Source: Alphaproteobacteria bacterium (GTDB lineage Bacteria; Pseudomonadota; Alphaproteobacteria; Puniceispirillales; Puniceispirillaceae). From it: a stretch of 19,438 nucleotides of DNA. The notes under the pieces are model-generated. The model searched no databases. It was not told where the DNA came from and saw nothing but the letters and a program-made list of their open reading frames with translations. Positions 14,689 through 19,438 of the stretch are shown here, in pieces. Location of the stretch: NCBI GenBank assembly GCA_011522945.1, contig WTHY01000010.1, forward strand, positions 16,407 through 35,844, read 5' to 3'. The position numbers and the translations under genes were made by a program. Positions within the stretch are counted from its first letter, which is position 1. Each line of letters starts with the position of its first letter.

Positions 14689-16194
14689 TCATGCTAGTAA
14701 GTCTCTTTGTCGGTAATGAAGTGCCTCTGCCATATGCAGCTCTGAGATTTCTTCTGAGTCTGCTAAATCTGCAATCGTACGGGCAACACGTAGCATCTTG
14801 TGATACCCTCTGACAGAGAGCAGACTTTGCCGTAAGGTTTGTTTGACTAGCTCTAGTGCTGATTTAGATATTTCAAGATTATCCAGCATCTCAGCAGATA
14901 GGCGCACATTGATATCCTGCCCACGCACAGACATCCTATCGCGTGCATATTTTATACGTGTAGCAATTACCTGACTGGTCTCGCCTAAAGCAGGTGTCAG
15001 CAACGTGTCTGGGTCCAGTTCTGCCACGTCTAGAATCATATCAAACCTGTCCAACATTGGGCCAGATATGCGTGAAATATAACCCTTCAGACAATCTGAA
15101 ACACGCCTGCCACAATTACGTGCAGGATCGCTCGGATAGCCACAACGGCAGGGATTCATGGCTGCAATAAGTTGAAACTGTGCTGGATACCGAATATGTG
15201 CTTGTGCTCTAGCAATCACAATCTCACCTGTTTCCAACGGCTGACGCAGCCCATCAAGAACCGCTGGACTAAATTCTGGCAGCTCATCCAGAAATAGCAC
15301 ACCATTATGAGCCAGGGATATTTCGCCTGGCCGAACCTTCATACCGCCACCTACCAAAGCAGCTGTTGATGCAGAATGATGTGGATCTCGAAAAGGGCGC
15401 GTCATCACAAGGCCAGACTCAGGCAGGCCCCCGGCGATAGAATGTATCATCGTAACGCCAAGTGCCTCAGATGGGCTAAGTGGCGGCAAAAGCCCTGGGA
15501 GTCGTGCAGCCAGCATCGATTTTCCAGCGCCAGGTGGACCAATCATTAAAATGTGATGTCCTCCGGCAGCTGCTATCTCAAGAGCACGCTTTGCCATTTC
15601 CTGACCTTTAATATCAGACATATCCTTGTGGTTTTGCACTGTGGCTTCACTGGCAGATCTATCAGCAACTGGTGCTGGCAAATACTGATCACCACGCAGA
15701 TGATTAAGCAGGCTATTTAAGGTTGGGGCTGCAATAATTTCAACATCTCCGGCCCAGGCTGCTTCGGCCCCGTTAGCTGCTGGGCAAATTAAGCGAAGTT
15801 GTCTGCTAGCGGCAGTCATAGCGGCAAGCAATGTTCCTGCGACAGGCAATATATGACCATCCAGAGAGAGCTCACCAACAATCAAAGCATCATCTAATAT
15901 ATCGTCCGGGATCGCGCCCATAGCGACCAATAGAGATAGGGCGATTGGCAGATCATAATGCGCACCCTCTTTGATGAGATCAGCAGGCGAAAGATTGACG
16001 GCTATACGTTTCGGAGGCAATGACAAACCGATAGAGGCTAATGCAGCACGAACACGTTCGCGCGATTCTGCAACAGCCTTATCAGCAAGACCGACAATAC
16101 GCATTGCTGGCAGGCCATTCGCTAAATGGATTTGAACAGACACATTGATGGTTTCAACACCACGAAAGGCTATCGTGTGTAGGTTTGCATGCAT
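14689..16194 (-). CDS. comM: YifB/ComM family Mg-chelatase-like AAA+ ATPase
   Basis: ComM-family proteins are hexameric helicases that, in naturally competent bacteria, aid branch migration of incoming DNA; in other bacteria the role is less clear. The 501 residues have an N-terminal Lon-protease-like (ChlI) domain with GLADKAVAESRERVRAAL and NLSPADLIKEGAHYDLPIAL. The AAA+ core follows, with Walker A GPPGAGKS at 219-226 and Walker B VLFLDELPEF near 295. The cysteine-bearing NPCRCGYPSDPARNC segment and the C-terminal Mg-chelatase helical domain (SVRGYHKMLRVARTIADL) complete it. The length is normal. The start lies shortly downstream of GGGA. It is convergent with gshB, and a decayed copy of its 3' end lies just beyond its stop. 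Confidence 0.95.
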   Translation of the reverse strand: MHANLHTIAFRGVETINVSVQIHLANGLPAMRIVGLADKAVAESRERVRAALASIGLSLPPKRIAVNLSPADLIKEGAHYDLPIALSLLVAMGAIPDDILDDALIVGELSLDGHILPVAGTLLAAMTAASRQLRLICPAANGAEAAWAGDVEIIAAPTLNSLLNHLRGDQYLPAPVADRSASEATVQNHKDMSDIKGQEMAKRALEIAAAGGHHILMIGPPGAGKSMLAARLPGLLPPLSPSEALGVTMIHSIAGGLPESGLVMTRPFRDPHHSASTAALVGGGMKVRPGEISLAHNGVLFLDELPEFSPAVLDGLRQPLETGEIVIARAQAHIRYPAQFQLIAAMNPCRCGYPSDPARNCGRRVSDCLKGYISRISGPMLDRFDMILDVAELDPDTLLTPALGETSQVIATRIKYARDRMSVRGQDINVRLSAEMLDNLEISKSALELVKQTLRQSLLSVRGYHKMLRVARTIADLADSEEISELHMAEALHYRQRDLLA

Positions 16195-16204
16195 TAACTA
16201 TTCC

Positions 16205-16220
16205 CGTTTTAGACAAAACG
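16205..16220. other. Small hairpin in the HIT-comM gap
   Basis: CGTTTT-AGAC-AAAACG forms a 6-bp stem with a tetraloop, 11 bases upstream of the comM start and 39 bases after the HIT stop on the minus strand. No T-run follows it in either direction, so it is not a convincing terminator. Confidence 0.3.
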
Positions 16221-16266
16221 AGACTAGCTGATCACAGATTAAGATTTTGTGAAGAAAAGCCTGTCT

Positions 16267-16623
16267 TTAGCGTGCGCGCATAGGGCCGATTGGCTCACCG
16301 CCTAAAATATGCATATGTAAATGTGGCACTTCTTGATGGCCGTTTTTGCCAATGTTGGAGATGATACGATAGCCACCCTCTGCCAATCCCGCCTGTTCTG
16401 CGACGCGCCCAATAGCAGCAAGAAAAGCGGCCTGTTCTTCAGCTGAACCGTTTGCAGCAAAATCAGCCATATCTACATAAGAGCCTTTTGGAATCACGAG
16501 AATATGTGTAGGGGCTTGCGGGCTAATATCGTTGAAACTTAATGTATGATCACATTCATCAACCTTCTGACAGGGAATTTCGCCGCGAAGGATTTTTGCA
16601 AATATATTGGTATCATCATACAT
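16267..16623 (-). CDS. Histidine triad (HIT) family nucleotide-binding protein
   Basis: A 118-residue protein of the HIT/HinT family, small nucleotide hydrolases acting on purine phosphoramidates. The N-terminus TNIFAKILRGEIPCQKV and THILVIPKGSYVDM are typical. The triad HLHMH (His101, His103, His105) follows GKNGHQEVPHLHMHILGG. It lies 25 bases downstream of hisE on the same strand, an association with the his cluster that is common in alphaproteobacteria. A specific substrate cannot be read from the sequence. Confidence 0.96.
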   Translation of the reverse strand: MYDDTNIFAKILRGEIPCQKVDECDHTLSFNDISPQAPTHILVIPKGSYVDMADFAANGSAEEQAAFLAAIGRVAEQAGLAEGGYRIISNIGKNGHQEVPHLHMHILGGEPIGPMRAR

Positions 16624-16648
16624 TGTCTATGTCTCCTGCCTGTATCGT

Positions 16649-16990
16649 CTAGCCTTCGCTGCGACTCGCTTTTTCTTCTAAACCAGATTGCGCCTGCCGT
16701 TCTTTTAATACAGACCAAACCGCACGCGCATCAATATCAGCAGCCGCCCAGACAACGAGAAGGTGATACAATAAATCAGCTGATTCCTGCACCATAGCAT
16801 CCTTGTCAGCCCGAATAGCCTCAATAAGCAATTCTGTAGTTTCTTCAGATAATTTGCGCACTGGCTTTTCAGGGGCTTTCGCTAACAAACTAGCTGTATA
16901 GCTTGTCTCTGGATCTTCACCCTTGCGCTTTTGAATCACTTCATAAAGCTTGTCGAGAATATCTGCTGTTGTTTGTTCTGATACTGTCAT
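16649..16990 (-). CDS. hisE: Phosphoribosyl-ATP pyrophosphatase
   Basis: HisE removes pyrophosphate from phosphoribosyl-ATP, the second step of histidine synthesis. The 113 residues show the all-alpha MazG-like fold with metal-binding acidic motifs KLSEETTELLIEA and ESADLLYHLLV. SYTASLLAK lies upstream of these, as in the family. It is a stand-alone HisE, not fused to HisI. It follows hisF on the same strand after 38 bases. An AGG is placed just upstream of its ATG. Confidence 0.96.
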   Translation of the reverse strand: MTVSEQTTADILDKLYEVIQKRKGEDPETSYTASLLAKAPEKPVRKLSEETTELLIEAIRADKDAMVQESADLLYHLLVVWAAADIDARAVWSVLKERQAQSGLEEKASRSEG

Positions 16991-17028
16991 AAGACCTGCC
17001 TGTTTATCACAGTTTATGGTGATGAGAC

Positions 17029-17796
17029 TTAGTTAATATTACGTCGGACTGGAATACCAGCTGCTTCCATAGCTGATTTTGCAGCATCTAATGTTATCTG
17101 TCCAAAATGAAATACAGAGGCCGCCAAAACTGCAGATGCATGGCCCTCAATAATTGCCTCTGCGAAATCTTCAACTTTGCCAGCCCCACCAGACGCAACA
17201 ACCGGGATAGAGACAGCATCTGAAATAGCCCGGGTCAAGGGCAAGTCATATCCATTTTTGGTACCATCACCATCCATAGATGTTAGCAGAATTTCACCAG
17301 CGCCAAGCTCAGCTGCCTTTTCTGCCCATTTTACAGCATCAATGCCTGTGGGTGTGCGCCCGCCATGCGTAAAAACCTCAAACATGCCATCTTCATTTAA
17401 TTTCGCATCAATCGCCAAAACAACACATTGTGAGCCAAATCTATCAGCAGCACGGGACAATAAATCAGGATTGGATACAGCTGATGAATTTACCGATACC
17501 TTATCAGCACCGGATAAGAGCATTTTGCGGAAATCTTCAACCTCCCGCACGCCGCCGCCAACGGTAAGAGGCATAAAACAAACATCCGCTGTCCTGGCAA
17601 TTACATCATAGATAGTCTCACGACCTTCATGGCTGGCACCAATATCTAAAAATGTCAGTTCGTCTGCACCAGCAGCATCGTAAATTTTTGCCTGCTCAAC
17701 AGGGTCACCAGCATCTACTAGATTCACAAAATTGACACCTTTAACGACACGTCCACCATGTACGTCCAGACAAGGGATAACACGTGCACTTAACAT
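17029..17796 (-). CDS. hisF: Imidazole glycerol phosphate synthase subunit HisF
   Basis: HisF is the cyclase half of imidazole glycerol phosphate synthase. It takes ammonia from HisH and converts PRFAR to IGP and AICAR. The 255 residues form a (beta/alpha)8 barrel. Catalytic Asp11 (PCLDV) and Asp130 (LAIDAK) are present, with phosphate-binding GGGVR (80-84) and SGGAGKVEDF. The length is standard. Its start overlaps the hisA stop by seven bases, so the two are likely translationally coupled. Its partner gene hisH lies two genes upstream at the right edge. Confidence 0.98.
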   Translation of the reverse strand: MLSARVIPCLDVHGGRVVKGVNFVNLVDAGDPVEQAKIYDAAGADELTFLDIGASHEGRETIYDVIARTADVCFMPLTVGGGVREVEDFRKMLLSGADKVSVNSSAVSNPDLLSRAADRFGSQCVVLAIDAKLNEDGMFEVFTHGGRTPTGIDAVKWAEKAAELGAGEILLTSMDGDGTKNGYDLPLTRAISDAVSIPVVASGGAGKVEDFAEAIIEGHASAVLAASVFHFGQITLDAAKSAMEAAGIPVRRNIN

Positions 17797-18521
17797 GCCA
17801 GACGCTCCGCCACTGCAATTGCCTCTTTCAAATCAAGTCGGCCATCATAAATGGCTCTACCAGTAATAACACCATCAATACCGGTATGAGCCTGTGCGGC
17901 GCAAGCTTCGATATCAGCAATATCCTTTACGCCGCCTGAAGCAATAATAGGTATAGATACGGCTGCTGCCAATGCTGCGGTTGCCTCTGCATTTACGCCA
18001 GTTAAGGCACCATCTCGGCTAATATCTGTAAAGACCACGGCTGCAACACCGCAATCTTCAAATTGTTTCACAAGATCCAATACAGGCACATCACTTGTTT
18101 CAATCCAGCCTTCTGCCGCAATACGCCCATCACGCGCATCGGCCCCCACAACAATCTGGCCTGGGAATAACTTAGCCGCGGTTTTTACTAATGCCGGATC
18201 CTTTAATGCTGCCGTGCCTAAAATGACGCGTTTCACACCAGCCTCAAGCCAACCTTCAATTGCCGCAAGTGAGCGGATACCACCGCCTAATTGAATTTGC
18301 GCGCCTGTTTCAAGGATAGCTTTCACGGCGGCTCGATTGCCAGTTTCTCCTTCAAGCGCTCCATCCAGATCGACCACATGTACCCATGAGCAGCCAGCCT
18401 CTAGAAATGTTACTGCTTGCGCTGCCGGGTCAGGTGCATAAACAGTCATCTTGTCAAAATCACCATAAAGCAGGCGAACACCCTGTCCCTGTTTTAAATC
18501 AATTGCCGGATAAATGTGCAT
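17790..18521 (-). CDS. hisA: ProFAR isomerase (HisA)
   Basis: HisA is the 1-(5-phosphoribosyl)-5-[(5-phosphoribosylamino)methylideneamino]imidazole-4-carboxamide isomerase, an Amadori rearrangement in histidine synthesis. The 243 residues form a (beta/alpha)8 barrel like HisF. Catalytic Asp8 (AIDLKQG) and Asp128 (GADARDG) are in place, with phosphate-binding GGGIR (79-83) and SGGVKD. An AGGACAGG stretch precedes the ATG. It overlaps hisF by seven bases. The gene upstream is a GNAT acetyltransferase, 48 bases away. Confidence 0.98.
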   Translation of the reverse strand: MHIYPAIDLKQGQGVRLLYGDFDKMTVYAPDPAAQAVTFLEAGCSWVHVVDLDGALEGETGNRAAVKAILETGAQIQLGGGIRSLAAIEGWLEAGVKRVILGTAALKDPALVKTAAKLFPGQIVVGADARDGRIAAEGWIETSDVPVLDLVKQFEDCGVAAVVFTDISRDGALTGVNAEATAALAAAVSIPIIASGGVKDIADIEACAAQAHTGIDGVITGRAIYDGRLDLKEAIAVAERLAC

Positions 18522-18569
18522 AGACCTGTCCTGAAAAATAATTGGCTGCTGCGCGTTATGAAATTTAGG

Positions 18570-19127
18570 CTATTTTAGTAACTGCTTGGTGAAATAATAA
18601 CCAGGAATATACGTTCCATCTACAAGCGCATAATGCGGATGCTCTCCAAAACGAATAAATCCACGATTTTCAAAAGATTGAATAGCACGATCCTGTGTTG
18701 CCCGCACATCAAGATTAATCACATCAAAACCAAGAGACCTGGCTACAGCCTCTGCTTCAGATACAAGCCTGTCAGCCAAGCCATATCCACGCGCCCACGG
18801 CGCAAGAAAAAATGTCGTTAACTGACAGCTTTTACCTTGCGCTTCATTATTACGAGGCGGTTTTACAATCTGACAGCTGCCGGCAATCACCTTATCCAGC
18901 GCGCCAATAATCAGATTACGTTCTGGTATTAATAAAACACCACGCCAATAATCTTCCAAAACAGATCGTGGCGGGGGCGCAAGCCAACCGAAGCCACCGC
19001 CAGCAGCAATAGCTTCTTCTGTTGCATCACATAATTCACTTAAATCATTTGCTGTTAATTCAGCCGCGGTTTCCACAGTGACAAGCGGTTTGCGCTCATT
19101 TTGAGACTCTGAAATTTTTGCATTCAT
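18570..19127 (-). CDS. GNAT family N-acetyltransferase
   Basis: A 185-residue protein with the GNAT fold. Its acetyl-CoA pyrophosphate-binding loop is visible as APWARGYGLADRLV (the R-x-x-G-x-G/A type), followed by INLDVRATQDRAIQSFENRGFIRFGEHPHYA, the usual beta5/alpha4 part. The first 18 or so residues are polar and probably disordered. The N-terminal half (GFGWLAPPPRSVLEDYWRGVL) resembles a subgroup of uncharacterised bacterial GNATs; the substrate is unknown. It lies between hisH and hisA on the same strand, 84 and 48 bases from them, so it is probably co-expressed with histidine genes. Nothing shows that it acts on a histidine intermediate. Confidence 0.88.
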   Translation of the reverse strand: MNAKISESQNERKPLVTVETAAELTANDLSELCDATEEAIAAGGGFGWLAPPPRSVLEDYWRGVLLIPERNLIIGALDKVIAGSCQIVKPPRNNEAQGKSCQLTTFFLAPWARGYGLADRLVSEAEAVARSLGFDVINLDVRATQDRAIQSFENRGFIRFGEHPHYALVDGTYIPGYYFTKQLLK

Positions 19128-19211
19128 ATCTGTGTCTTCTCAATCTGCTTTCAGACATAATATGCACTACCAAAAGCATATAGGGCTGTGTCTACTACAA
19201 TACCAAAACCA

Positions 19212-19438
19212 TTATGGGCGCCAAGATAGAAAATTCCTGAGACATTGCTGCCCAAGACGCTGGCTTTTCTCAGGGTGAAACTGCATACCACAAATATTAT
19301 CTCGTGCGACCATAGCTGTTACATCCTCACCATAATTTGTGAATGCAATTGCACTATCAGAACCTGTTGCACTCTTCTGCAAACGCATATGATAGCTATG
19401 CAGAAAATACAGCTGATCACCATCCTGCAACCCAGCAC
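19212..19438 (-). CDS. hisH: Imidazole glycerol phosphate synthase subunit HisH (C-terminal part, runs off the right edge)
   Basis: HisH is the glutaminase partner of HisF. About 75 C-terminal residues are visible: LYFLHSYHMR, then NICGMQFHPEKSQRLGQQCLRNFL. The catalytic His and Glu of the class I amidotransferase triad sit in QFHPEKS; the nucleophilic Cys is outside the window. The frame stays open to the right edge, so the gene enters from there and transcription proceeds toward the GNAT and hisA. Confidence 0.95.
   Translation of the reverse strand, partial: AGLQDGDQLYFLHSYHMRLQKSATGSDSAIAFTNYGEDVTAMVARDNICGMQFHPEKSQRLGQQCLRNFLSWRP

Noticed and set aside
17177..17611. 144-residue plus-strand open frame inside hisF
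   Set aside because: It is a shadow of a highly conserved hisF; its product is Ser/Thr/Pro-rich without any domain.

Overview
The window reads as ordinary chromosomal housekeeping DNA from an alphaproteobacterium. The gene order is typical of that class: dapB next to dnaJ-dnaK, grpE-hrcA divergent from rph-rdgB-hemW, an LppC-type lipoprotein divergent from rsmI-yraN-BON-gshB, and a his block ending hisE-HIT. The base composition looks moderate and slightly AT-leaning by eye, and intergenic gaps are short, as in streamlined marine groups such as the SAR116-like clade. That last placement is a guess from general appearance, not from a marker gene.

Layout. 1-728 (+): the C-terminal end of an unidentified membrane protein, then a DUF2244 membrane protein. 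744-6867 (-): two heat-shock clusters and a lysine/peptidoglycan gene, transcribed hrcA, grpE, dnaK, dnaJ, dapB. DnaK, DnaJ and GrpE form one chaperone machine; HrcA is the CIRCE-binding heat-shock repressor. RpoH-like promoters can be proposed in front of dnaK and grpE; no proper CIRCE is visible in front of either. 7009-9624 (+): a tight rph-rdgB-hemW operon (RNA 3' trimming, nucleotide-pool cleaning, heme trafficking). 9621-11336 (-): a large lipoprotein of the LppC/periplasmic-binding type, convergent with hemW. 11457-14548 (+): rsmI, yraN, a dual-BON lipoprotein and gshB. 14689-16194 (-): comM. 16267 to the right edge (-): transcribed hisH (partial, enters from the right), a GNAT acetyltransferase, hisA, hisF, hisE and a HIT protein.

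I found no mobile element, CRISPR array, tRNA/rRNA gene, defence system or clearly new system. The points most worth a second look are small-scale. (1) A degenerate second copy of the comM 3' end lies between gshB and comM; part of it is expanded into a 16-bp tandem repeat that now encodes the gshB C-terminus. (2) Tandem RNA hairpins, with a possible alternative pairing, lie between dnaK and dnaJ. (3) Short tandem repeats sit at or near several gene ends (HemW tail, downstream of rsmI, gshB tail, GrpE N-terminus). (4) A CIRCE-like but imperfect dyad lies between hrcA and rph. (5) A GNAT gene interrupts the hisH-hisA junction.
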